Made by a program: the position numbers and the translations under genes. A stretch of 64,000 bases of DNA. It comes from an uncultured Bacteroidota bacterium. Lineage in GTDB: Bacteria > Bacteroidota > Bacteroidia > Bacteroidales > VadinHA17. The notes under the pieces are model-generated. The model was not told the origin of the DNA, made no database searches, and saw only the letters and a list, made by a program, of their open reading frames with translations. Positions 36,197 through 43,749 of this stretch are shown piece by piece; positions within the stretch are counted from its first letter, which is position 1, and every line of letters begins with the position of its first letter. The DNA lies in assembly GCA_903824785.1 (NCBI GenBank), contig CAIJYD010000037.1:88448-152447 (forward strand), written 5' to 3'.

Positions 36197-37867
36197 TTAT
36201 GTCTTTAATAAAGGTAATGTTATTGAGATTACAGTTCCCTTCCCTACTTCTGATTTTGCCTCTATCTTTCCGTTATGACTTTTAACAATGCCATGAACAA
36301 TTGCCAGTCCCAATCCGATTCCGCTTGCATCATGTTTTGTTGAAAAGAATGGCTCAAATATATGTGGAATATCATCCTCCGGAATACCAATTCCGTTATC
36401 CGAGATCTCAATTTTAACAGAATCGGCCTCTGTGTTTTTAGTGGAAATAACAATCTCCCCGTTTTCCAGAACAGCCTCCGAAGCATTAACAAGAATAGCA
36501 ATACAAGCCTGCTTTATCTGGTTTGGACTGCAGGAAACAAGGTCAGATTCAGCTGAAAAATCCGTATAGAAACTGATATTTGCAATCCTAATGGGATGGG
36601 TCATCAAATCATAGGTCTCCTGTAATATCACATGAAGGTGTTTTGCTTCAAAATCCTCCTGTTCTTTTCTTGAAAAGTCCAATAATCCTTTTACTATATC
36701 GCCACACCTTTTTGTTTCATTCTCAATAAGTTTAAGGTGTTTAAGAATCGATTCCCTTTTTGAAGCATATAATTCCGGATTACTTAACTGCTTGTATATC
36801 AATTTAGTATAGATAAGTATTCCCGATAAAGGATTATTTATTTCATGGGCAACGGATGAAGATAATTTACCCAGGGATGCTATTCTTTCAATATGTATAA
36901 GTTCGTTTTGTGCGGCTCCCAATTCCTCTGATTTTTTCTGAACTTTATATTCAAGCTGTTGTGACCAGTTCTGGAGTTCTTCTGTTGCCGACTGAAGATT
37001 ATCGAGCATGTCATTAAAAGCCTGAGATACCATTCTCATGTCATCGAGCTGATTTGGTTTTATCTCCAGCCTTGTTCTTTTATTTCCATTAGCCACAGCA
37101 ATGCTTGCTTTTATAATGTCATTTAACGGATTTTTGATCTTTTTTCTGGTGAAAAATATCAGGATAAAAACAAGCAAAAGTGTTGTCAGTGTGGCCAGTA
37201 GGTAGAACTTTGATGATGACTTTTCAACCGCAATATCGAGGTCATTAAGGGGGATCTTTATTACAAGCGAACCCAGTACCACATCGCTTTCATTATGAGC
37301 ATGACAAGAACTTGTATAACATGATTTTTCGTTCAGAATAGGAGATCTGATCAACAGATGACGATGGCTGTTATCATTCTGATTCATGCTGCACTCACTT
37401 TTAACATTTATTATCCGGTAAGATTTCTCTTTTCTTGGAAACATGGTAAGTAAATCAGCATGGCAGCTCAGGCAGTCAGGATTACTGTGGCTAGCCGTAT
37501 CTGATGAAAAAGAAGAATAGACAATGCTGTCACGATCGTTATACATATTAACCTCATCAATCCCCGACATGGTGTTAATAATATCGAGGGTACGCTGAAG
37601 TGTGCTCTTATCGTTTTCGAGCATTGAATGATATAATGATCCTTCAACGAATGACCCTATGTTATTGCCATTCTGGCGGATAACAGTATTTAAATACTGC
37701 TCATATACCGATTTGAAGATGACTCCGAATAAGACAAAAAGGATAACTGACGATAAAGTTATGATATATACAACCCGGCTATAAATTGAAGACCGGAATT
37801 TAATATATTTTTTAAAAAATGTTTTTACCCGGGTTTCCCCTGGCTCTGAATTAACTGGCAGGCTCAT
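36197..37867 (-). CDS. Histidine kinase with c-type heme motifs in the sensor domain
   Basis: Membrane sensor kinase of 556 residues. TM1 (about 32-52) and TM2 (about 212-236) bracket an extracytoplasmic domain that carries CLSCH (132-136) and a CX4CH motif CYTSSCH (183-189). A HAMP linker (KKIKNPLNDIIKAS), coiled coil, HisKA (SVAHEINNPLSGIL) and HATPase domain (DNGIGIPEDD, GIGLGLAIVHG) follow. The heme motifs suggest covalent heme c and hence redox or gas sensing, as in heme-c sensors of Geobacter and Desulfovibrio-type bacteria. Heme attachment is inferred. It sits between the second GcvH-like gene and its response regulator. Confidence 0.92.
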   Translation of the reverse strand: MSLPVNSEPGETRVKTFFKKYIKFRSSIYSRVVYIITLSSVILFVLFGVIFKSVYEQYLNTVIRQNGNNIGSFVEGSLYHSMLENDKSTLQRTLDIINTMSGIDEVNMYNDRDSIVYSSFSSDTASHSNPDCLSCHADLLTMFPRKEKSYRIINVKSECSMNQNDNSHRHLLIRSPILNEKSCYTSSCHAHNESDVVLGSLVIKIPLNDLDIAVEKSSSKFYLLATLTTLLLVFILIFFTRKKIKNPLNDIIKASIAVANGNKRTRLEIKPNQLDDMRMVSQAFNDMLDNLQSATEELQNWSQQLEYKVQKKSEELGAAQNELIHIERIASLGKLSSSVAHEINNPLSGILIYTKLIYKQLSNPELYASKRESILKHLKLIENETKRCGDIVKGLLDFSRKEQEDFEAKHLHVILQETYDLMTHPIRIANISFYTDFSAESDLVSCSPNQIKQACIAILVNASEAVLENGEIVISTKNTEADSVKIEISDNGIGIPEDDIPHIFEPFFSTKHDASGIGLGLAIVHGIVKSHNGKIEAKSEVGKGTVISITLPLLKT

Positions 37868-37950
37868 TTTAAATTATCAATATGGCATATTTTGGCTCTG
37901 TTAAAGTTATCACAAATAATTTATATTGATTGTAGCGGGTCAGCAATAAT

Positions 37951-38703
37951 TTATTTCCCGTCTGAGGTAAAATGTTCAATTAATAAAGGGTCCCTGCTAA
38001 GGAAAGATTCCTGGAAATTCTGCCACACTTTGACGGGTTGCTCTGCGAGAGGCTGATCAATCAATTCCCCTCCATCCTGAAGGATTATCATTGAAGGTTC
38101 CGGGGAATAGTCAGCCTGTGAATCTGCCAGAAAATCCCTGAACCGTTCGAGTTCCATTTTTGACCAGGCCACAGCCTCTTCAGCAAGATAACAGGAGCTG
38201 GTTTCTGTTATCCATTTTGATGGTTTTATCTTGTATATCCACCCTTTTCCGAAAGGATCCTCAATTAATACCTCTGAGGAATTATTCAGTAAGATATTTA
38301 TATCCGTTATTTCTCCGGATAGTGGCGAATAGATTTTCAATTGCTTTCCGCTCTGATCAATTTCAGCAACCAGATCCCCTCTGTTAATCAGGTCCCCTCG
38401 CTTTTTAATATTGCTGCAATTAACCTCACCGGTGATATGCATAAGAAACCCATCGAGTCCAACCATTGCTGTACCAGATTTTTCAAGATGTGCCCATGTA
38501 TGGTTACTGCTCAGGAACAAGCCCTGCGGAATTTTCAGAATCCCGGCAGAGAGACTGCCTAATGTTCGTTTTATCTGGTTTGTAATGCCGGTTTGCCGGC
38601 TTAATATTCTCCAGAAAGGAATTATCATAATCAGGAAAGTGATAATAATCAGATACTCAATTCCTTTTGTCTCAAAAATATTACTGTAGCTGAATCCGTC
38701 CAT
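37951..38703 (-). CDS. Membrane-anchored GcvH-like (lipoyl-domain fold) protein without lipoyl-lysine
   Basis: A protein of 250 residues: an N-terminal transmembrane helix (about 15-35), then a GcvH-like barrel (about 60-165) opening with LFLSSNHTWAHLEKSG and including YSPLSGEITDIN and DPFGKGWIYKIKPSKW. In true H proteins the lipoylated lysine sits in ESVKAASDIYSP. Here the aligned segment is DQSGKQLKIYSP, with Gly119 at that position. A family-specific tail follows (IILQDGGELID, then VWQNFQ). The same C-terminal half occurs in the first gene of this operon. It follows the HybB-like gene by 50 bases. Function is unknown. Confidence 0.8.
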   Translation of the reverse strand: MDGFSYSNIFETKGIEYLIIITFLIMIIPFWRILSRQTGITNQIKRTLGSLSAGILKIPQGLFLSSNHTWAHLEKSGTAMVGLDGFLMHITGEVNCSNIKKRGDLINRGDLVAEIDQSGKQLKIYSPLSGEITDINILLNNSSEVLIEDPFGKGWIYKIKPSKWITETSSCYLAEEAVAWSKMELERFRDFLADSQADYSPEPSMIILQDGGELIDQPLAEQPVKVWQNFQESFLSRDPLLIEHFTSDGK

Positions 38704-38753
38704 CTTTCATTTATTTTAGTGCATCACAACATAATTTGTGAATGCGGTTTATT

Positions 38754-39983
38754 TTAATCTTTATCATTTACCCACGAAGGTGATTCGCGTAAAACAGGCA
38801 TGCGGTTTATTACCCATCTGAAAACCCATATTTCAGTGAATATAACTGCAAATGTTACAGCCAGTTCCATCCATGTTGGAACGTACCTTATTGCTGCATC
38901 CCATCTGAAACCTATTACAGTGACATTTAGCCTGTTAACAATTACTCCAATCATTGTAAGCAGGGCTGCGACCTTAATTAATGAGATGCTATTCCTCCGG
39001 TAACTGTAAAAGAACAGAACCATTGGAAAAAGCACAAAGCCAAACATCTCGAGGAGAAACCAATAACCCATTGGGGTATTTAGCAGATCCCAGTTTTTCC
39101 CATGCACAAATACCAGCAGTTGCAGGAAAAAATAAGCAAACATGGCAACGGCACAGATCTTTGCCAGCCCTGTTATTATTCCGTTATGTGCTTTATGGTT
39201 TTCTTCACTTATCTGATTAAAAAATACTTTATGGCTGATTGAACCTTCAAATATTACCATCGAAAGTCCGCCAAATATGCTGGAAACGAAAAACATAACC
39301 GGAATAAACTCAGAATACCACAAAGGATGGATCTTATCTTTGGCCATCAGGTATAGTGCCCCTAAACCTGATTGGTGAAGTGTTGATAATGTAATGCCGA
39401 AGATCACTGCCGCAATTGTCATTCCTGAAAGAATTTTCCTGGCTCGTTTTGCTCCGAGCCATTCTGCAACAGCAGGTGAAAATTCAATCAGCTGGGCTAT
39501 CATATAAAGGAGAAAGTGCCAGGCCACCAGGAATAGTACAGAACTGGTACCAAAACTGTTACCGATAATAGGATTTATAACGTTCCATGGCCTTCCAAGA
39601 TCAAGAAGCAAAGCTCCGGCATAAAACAGATATGCCAGAAATCCGTTCAAAACTGTTATTCTGACAATCGAATGGTATTTCTGCATATTCAGAATATATA
39701 CCATAAAAGTGAGAACATAAGCACCGCCTGCAAAGGCAACACCGGTAACCACATCAAATCCGATCCACAACCCCCAGGGAACTTCCTGGGTAAGATTTGT
39801 TATGGACCCGATCCCTTTCCAGAAACGAATAACAATAAGTACCAGACCAAGAATCATTACAGGAATTGAAATAATATTAAACGGCGTCAGAAATTTACCC
39901 CGCGGTTTTAACTCTTCTGCAAGAAACTTCCAGACAGATTTTCCATCATTGTCTTTTGCTGCTGTATAATTCATATTATCCAT
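38754..39983 (-). CDS. HybB/NrfD-type membrane quinone-oxidoreductase subunit
   Basis: Polytopic protein of 409 residues with about ten transmembrane helices, most like HybB, the cytochrome-b-like subunit of hydrogenase-2. HybB-type segments include PRGKFLTPFNIISIP, NLTQEVPWGLWIGFDVVTGV, DLGRPWNVINPIIGNSFG and LHQSGLGALYLMAKDKIHP. The family transfers electrons between a periplasmic ferredoxin subunit and the menaquinone pool and may couple this to proton movement. The start overlaps the end of the HybA-like gene by eight bases. No hydrogenase structural genes are present in the window. Confidence 0.9.
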   Translation of the reverse strand: MDNMNYTAAKDNDGKSVWKFLAEELKPRGKFLTPFNIISIPVMILGLVLIVIRFWKGIGSITNLTQEVPWGLWIGFDVVTGVAFAGGAYVLTFMVYILNMQKYHSIVRITVLNGFLAYLFYAGALLLDLGRPWNVINPIIGNSFGTSSVLFLVAWHFLLYMIAQLIEFSPAVAEWLGAKRARKILSGMTIAAVIFGITLSTLHQSGLGALYLMAKDKIHPLWYSEFIPVMFFVSSIFGGLSMVIFEGSISHKVFFNQISEENHKAHNGIITGLAKICAVAMFAYFFLQLLVFVHGKNWDLLNTPMGYWFLLEMFGFVLFPMVLFFYSYRRNSISLIKVAALLTMIGVIVNRLNVTVIGFRWDAAIRYVPTWMELAVTFAVIFTEIWVFRWVINRMPVLRESPSWVNDKD

Positions 39984-40839
39984 TTTCTTTCTCCTCCGGA
40001 AGATTATTTTTTGTTGCTTCCCTGATCCCTAATAAAATAGCGGGCCATAAGACAAATATTGTCGGGACACTATAAAGGAATCCTTTCGATAATTCCGGGT
40101 ACGATTTTGTCTGTATTGAGGTATTGAAACCGAGTTCATCAAACGGTACAGCTGCCAGATAAAGGAATCCTGTTCCACCGGCTTCATGCTCACCGTAAAT
40201 ATGATCTTCGTATTGTTCCGGATTATCATTTATTCTTTTCCGTGCCTCTTTAATGAGGTCTCTTCTTTTTCCAAATATCAATGCCTCAGCAGGACAATTC
40301 TCCACACATGCCGGAATTTTACCCTCTTTGAGCCGGTCATAACACATATTGCATTTTTCAATTTTCGGATTTGCGCTATGAAATTCAAATTTCGGAACAT
40401 CAAACGGACAAGATACCATACAATAACGGCATCCCATACATTTATCTCCTCTCCAGATAACCGCCCCCTCTTCTGTTTTATACATTGCCTGCGTCAGACA
40501 GGCAGCGGTACAGGCAGGCTCATTGCAATGCATGCACTGTTTCTTAATATATGCCTCCCCTTTTGATGATTTGAAAGCATTAACAACTGTTCTGTGAGCT
40601 TCGTCTGTTTTCCTTATAACACCTGCCTCTGGTATGCCAACAGGAGCGGGTAATCCGTTGGCCTCTGCACACGAAGATTCGCAAGTCTGGCAACCGGCAC
40701 AGCGGGTTGAATCGTAAAGAACACCTGAGAATTCAATCCTGTTCCCTTTTTTGGGACCGGCTCTTAATTCGTTTCCTATGGCAAGGGTGGTTCCGGTTAA
40801 CCCAACTACCCTGAAAAAATTTCTTCGGTTAATATTCAT
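39976..40839 (-). CDS. HybA-like four-cluster ferredoxin subunit, Tat-exported
   Basis: Electron-transfer subunit of 287 residues. The N-terminus MNINRRNFFRVVGLTGTTLA is a Tat-type signal with twin arginines. Four [4Fe-4S] motifs follow: C47xxC50xxC53xxxC57, then CMHCNEPACTAAC, CMGCRYCMVSCP and CNMCYDRLKEGKIPACVENC. A C-terminal membrane helix (FLYSVPTIFVLWPAILLGI) anchors it, as in HybA. It would pass electrons between a periplasmic donor or acceptor, plausibly the tetraheme cytochrome encoded upstream, and the HybB-like subunit whose gene overlaps its 3' end. Confidence 0.92.
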   Translation of the reverse strand: MNINRRNFFRVVGLTGTTLAIGNELRAGPKKGNRIEFSGVLYDSTRCAGCQTCESSCAEANGLPAPVGIPEAGVIRKTDEAHRTVVNAFKSSKGEAYIKKQCMHCNEPACTAACLTQAMYKTEEGAVIWRGDKCMGCRYCMVSCPFDVPKFEFHSANPKIEKCNMCYDRLKEGKIPACVENCPAEALIFGKRRDLIKEARKRINDNPEQYEDHIYGEHEAGGTGFLYLAAVPFDELGFNTSIQTKSYPELSKGFLYSVPTIFVLWPAILLGIREATKNNLPEEKENG

Positions 40840-40860
40840 CTCTTTTTATCTTCAGGAATG

Positions 40861-42576
40861 TTAAAATAACTCGTAAAACCAAACCTGCCTCGATGGATCA
40901 ATGAATTTTGTCTGAAACTCTTCCCATACTTCCGGACCCAGATCTGAAAGTGTGTTATCTATAAGTTCCCCTCCATCCTGTAGAATGATCTGAGAATACA
41001 ATTCATTATCTGATTTGAGAGATAAAGCTAAAAAGTCCTTTAATCTGGAAAATTCTTTCTTCAGCCCCTCCTTGTATTTATCGGCCATTGCAAGTAATTG
41101 AATCTCCCTGATCCAGTTTGTAGGCTCAATCATATATACCCAGCCATCAGAATAGGGAGAAGAATTAATAATTGATGTGTTTGTTGACAATTCCTTATTG
41201 TTCTCCTTTATTATGCCTGAAACGGGAGCATAAAGATTCAATTGTTTTCCGTTTTGAACGATAGAGAGGATCTGTTCTCCTTTTTTAACTTTATCCCCTT
41301 TATTTTTCATTTTAATCCGGGTCAGCGGTCCGGTGATATGCTGAAGAAAATCATCAATCCCAACCTTCACAACTCCATTCTGGTCCATAAAAGCCCAGGT
41401 ATGGGTTTTGTCAAAATAAATACCTTTGGGTACCAGCAATGAGTTTTCATCAAGAACAGGATGCAAAACAGGAACTGTCAGATTATCTGCCGCTATTTTT
41501 CTCTTTACAATTTTGAATATTGAATCCGCAATAAAGAAGGCCAGGATTAACAGACCTGCAATCAATATAAATGCCTTAAGCAGATATCTTTCACCGGCGA
41601 CTGCCCCCGGGTAGATCTTTGCAGTAAATAATCTGTCTGCAGTGGTTTGTCTTTCGCTAACCAGCAAATCTGAATAGCCACTGCTGTACAGGTATTGCTG
41701 ACCATCAGTAATAACCCATTTTAAAAATGCTGTTTCCTTTTCATTATCAGGTTGTTTTGAAGCGACAGAATAAATATTGCTGAATAAGGTTTTTGGATAT
41801 TTCCCAATCCATACTCCTCTTGAAAAAGCATTGAAATCGTCATAAATCTTTTCATTATAGTCTAGCAACCCATTTCCGTTTTTGTCTATTGGAAGCAATT
41901 TTATGTTTTCGGCAATAGTCTGATTTTTAAAATCCAGAACATTAACCATTTTGCAAAATCCAATGGCAAGCGGATCTTTTTGAATTGCTGCTATCATTGC
42001 CTCTCCGCTTTCCACATTAATGCCATCTGTTTTTATCTTATCTGATTTAAGAAAGCCGGCCATCCCTTTTGCAATGGATTCGTCATTTATCTGATAATAG
42101 TTTGCGATTGAGTTTTCTGTGTTGCCAAGAAGCATTCCCCAGTTTCCGGAACCCTGAGTTTTCAGAAACTGAATCAGGATCTCCTGTGAGATTCCATGCT
42201 GAGAGATCTCTTCCAGAAAAGGATTTTTTGAATTAATGACAGGAATTATTACATCACGTCCAACGACTGCCTTCCATAACGATTCATTTTTCGCTCCGTA
42301 AAAATATTCATCAGATACAAATCCTAATCTTCCTCCTCCGGTTAACTTATCAGCCATTTCAGAATCTGTAATATTAATAACTTTAATCGCCGTTGCCGGG
42401 TTTAACCTGTTATACTCACTTGCCCATTTATTTGTGAGGTTAAGCAGATCCGGAGAGGTTAAAACTCTTATTGAATCAACTGTTGCAGGATTGCTTAATC
42501 CTTCCGGTGTAATACCACTTAAGTTGCAATAATTAAGAAGTAATAAGCTGATTAACAGAATAATTGTTCTTTTCAT
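40861..42576 (-). CDS. PstS-like substrate-binding domain fused through a TM helix to a GcvH-like domain
   Basis: A protein of about 571 residues. I place the start at the ATG at 42576 (MKRTIILLISLLLLNYC), which gives a secretion signal; the frame is open eleven codons upstream. Residues about 30-320 resemble phosphate-binding-protein-like (PBP type II) domains (TSPDLLNLTNKWASEYNRL, GSGNWGMLLGNTENSIANYY). A transmembrane helix (AFILIAGLLILAFFIADSIF) leads to a GcvH-like domain (YFDKTHTWAFMDQNGVVKVG, YAPVSGIIKEN), where Gly443-Lys444-Gln-Leu replaces the lipoyl-lysine site. The C-terminal tail IILQDGGELID recurs in the other GcvH-like protein of the operon. First gene of the HybAB-like operon. 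Function is unknown. Confidence 0.78.
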   Translation of the reverse strand: MKRTIILLISLLLLNYCNLSGITPEGLSNPATVDSIRVLTSPDLLNLTNKWASEYNRLNPATAIKVINITDSEMADKLTGGGRLGFVSDEYFYGAKNESLWKAVVGRDVIIPVINSKNPFLEEISQHGISQEILIQFLKTQGSGNWGMLLGNTENSIANYYQINDESIAKGMAGFLKSDKIKTDGINVESGEAMIAAIQKDPLAIGFCKMVNVLDFKNQTIAENIKLLPIDKNGNGLLDYNEKIYDDFNAFSRGVWIGKYPKTLFSNIYSVASKQPDNEKETAFLKWVITDGQQYLYSSGYSDLLVSERQTTADRLFTAKIYPGAVAGERYLLKAFILIAGLLILAFFIADSIFKIVKRKIAADNLTVPVLHPVLDENSLLVPKGIYFDKTHTWAFMDQNGVVKVGIDDFLQHITGPLTRIKMKNKGDKVKKGEQILSIVQNGKQLNLYAPVSGIIKENNKELSTNTSIINSSPYSDGWVYMIEPTNWIREIQLLAMADKYKEGLKKEFSRLKDFLALSLKSDNELYSQIILQDGGELIDNTLSDLGPEVWEEFQTKFIDPSRQVWFYELF

Positions 42577-42661
42577 GGCGTCAATTTTTATCTCGTTTGT
42601 TATATGCATTTCTGATTTATAGTGCAGATTTTAATATTTTTTTACCTTTTAATATATGCTA

Positions 42662-42677
42662 TTCAACTATAGTGCCA
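42662..42677 (-). promoter_or_regulatory. Candidate sigma-54 promoter of the HybAB/GcvH operon
   Basis: On the minus strand this reads TGGCAC-TATAG-TTGAA. The -24 element is perfect and the spacing is correct; the -12 element has TTGA instead of TTGC. It lies 86 bases before the chosen start codon. The operon encodes its own NtrC-type activator, which makes the site plausible. Confidence 0.5.
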
Positions 42678-42834
42678 GAAAATAATCTGCCACTTATCAT
42701 CCTGTATGTCTGGATGTTAGGATAAATACTCTGTTGAATTATTATACATCTGACTGTTGAATATACTTACACTGCTATTGTCAAAATTTAATAACGTACA
42801 GACAGCCAGCATACTTATCACTACTGTATATTTT

Positions 42835-42850
42835 TTCAACAGGTGTTGAA
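42835..42850. promoter_or_regulatory. Palindromic candidate enhancer site
   Basis: TTCAACA-GG-TGTTGAA is a 16-bp palindrome with perfect 7-bp arms, about 170 bp upstream of the sigma-54-like promoter, a normal distance for an NtrC-type activator. Two further TGTTGAAT half-sites lie between it and the promoter (42732-42739 and 42755-42762). Confidence 0.5.
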
Positions 42851-42916
42851 TAATACATCGTTATTATTTTAATCCTGAAGATTGAGGATGAAGATATTTC
42901 CAAAGAGAGCGAAATA

Positions 42917-42955
42917 CGAAAAATAAAAAAACCCGGTTCATCTGAATGAACCGGG
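42917..42955 (-). terminator. Intrinsic terminator after the tetraheme cytochrome gene
   Basis: The arms CCCGGTTCAT (42932-42941) and ATGAACCGGG (42946-42955) pair perfectly around a 4-nt loop. On the minus strand they run into a T-rich stretch (TTTTTTTATTTTTCG). It separates the cytochrome transcript from the downstream operon. Confidence 0.88.
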
Positions 42956-43001
42956 GGCATAAGTTTTGAAATATTCTAAAGAGATAAAATATCAGGTTTT
43001 G

Positions 43002-43535
43002 TTATTTTTTGGCTGCCGGATTTGGATGGGCAATCTTTGCAGAGTATGCTTCATAATTGAATTCCTTGAAGAATGGGTTATCTTTATTATGGCACTCCAG
43101 GCATAATGCTTTATCAGGTACAATCATTCCGAGTGTTTTAGCCATTGCCTGATTCTTCATAATTGCAGGTGATTTATAAGAACTTCCGGGACCGTGGCAG
43201 GTTTCGCATGAAACTCCTTCAGATGCCAGGATGGTTCCCCTTATTTTTGCATCAGCTCTGTCGAATGTAGAGTGGCATTTCAGGCATTTTGCCTCTTTTG
43301 CAGGATCTGCAATTCCGTTTTTCTTGGCATAATCGAGAGAGGCCTGACTGCTGAGTGTTTTAATAGCCTGTGAATGAGGATCTTTAAGCCATTTTGCATA
43401 CTGATCGCCGGTAGCAGGCTTATTATGGCACAGTTTACATTTATCTGCTCCAATATATTTAAAAGTCTGAGCTGAAATAACATTTCCAAGAAACATTATC
43501 ATGCAAATTAAAAGGATTCCTTTTTTTGTTATCAT
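43002..43535 (-). CDS. Periplasmic tetraheme cytochrome c
   Basis: Secreted electron carrier of 177 residues. A signal peptide (MITKKGILLICMIMFLGNVI, cleavage near SAQ) is followed by four CxxCH heme-binding motifs: CKLCH 33-37, CLKCH 84-88, CETCH 110-114 and CLECH 145-149. Spare histidines (HSQ near 54, HPNP near 170) could be distal ligands. The arrangement resembles cytochrome c554-type proteins. It has its own terminator but lies directly upstream of the HybA/HybB-like operon, so it is a likely redox partner of that membrane module. Confidence 0.93.
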   Translation of the reverse strand: MITKKGILLICMIMFLGNVISAQTFKYIGADKCKLCHNKPATGDQYAKWLKDPHSQAIKTLSSQASLDYAKKNGIADPAKEAKCLKCHSTFDRADAKIRGTILASEGVSCETCHGPGSSYKSPAIMKNQAMAKTLGMIVPDKALCLECHNKDNPFFKEFNYEAYSAKIAHPNPAAKK

Positions 43536-43749
43536 ATCATTTATATTTAGTTAAACTTGGTTTCTATTTGTTCATTAACTGGTTTTCAATACTCTTAAAC
43601 TGAGTATAAAGAAAATATAAAAAATTGAGATTTCTAATATAAACTGGTCATGTATAGAAAAAAATATTCCTGCATAATTAGCAACTCAGCTGTTCCCTGT
43701 CGGAATTCCGATGATTTAACAAACAACTATTCGGTTGAGCAAACCCGCT

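Larger units (their letters stand above)
42577..43001. other. Regulatory intergenic region between cytochrome c gene and the PstS/GcvH operon
   Basis: This spacer of about 425 bp holds no gene. It contains a minus-strand intrinsic terminator for the cytochrome gene, three copies of TGTTGAAT (42732-42739, 42755-42762, 42844-42851), the last inside a palindrome, and a sigma-54-like promoter close to the operon start. No TAnnTTTG box was seen on the minus strand here. Confidence 0.6.

Noticed and set aside
38754..40839. Hydrogenase-2 operon
   Set aside because: HybA- and HybB-like genes are present, but neither NiFe large nor small subunit nor maturation genes are in the window.
37951..42576. 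Glycine cleavage system
   Set aside because: There is no gcvT or gcvP and both H-like domains lack the lipoyl-lysine, so the H-protein label is only structural.
42680..42695. Second sigma-54-like site (TGGCAG-N5-TTTC, minus strand)
   Set aside because: Both the -24 and -12 elements deviate and it overlaps the better site upstream.
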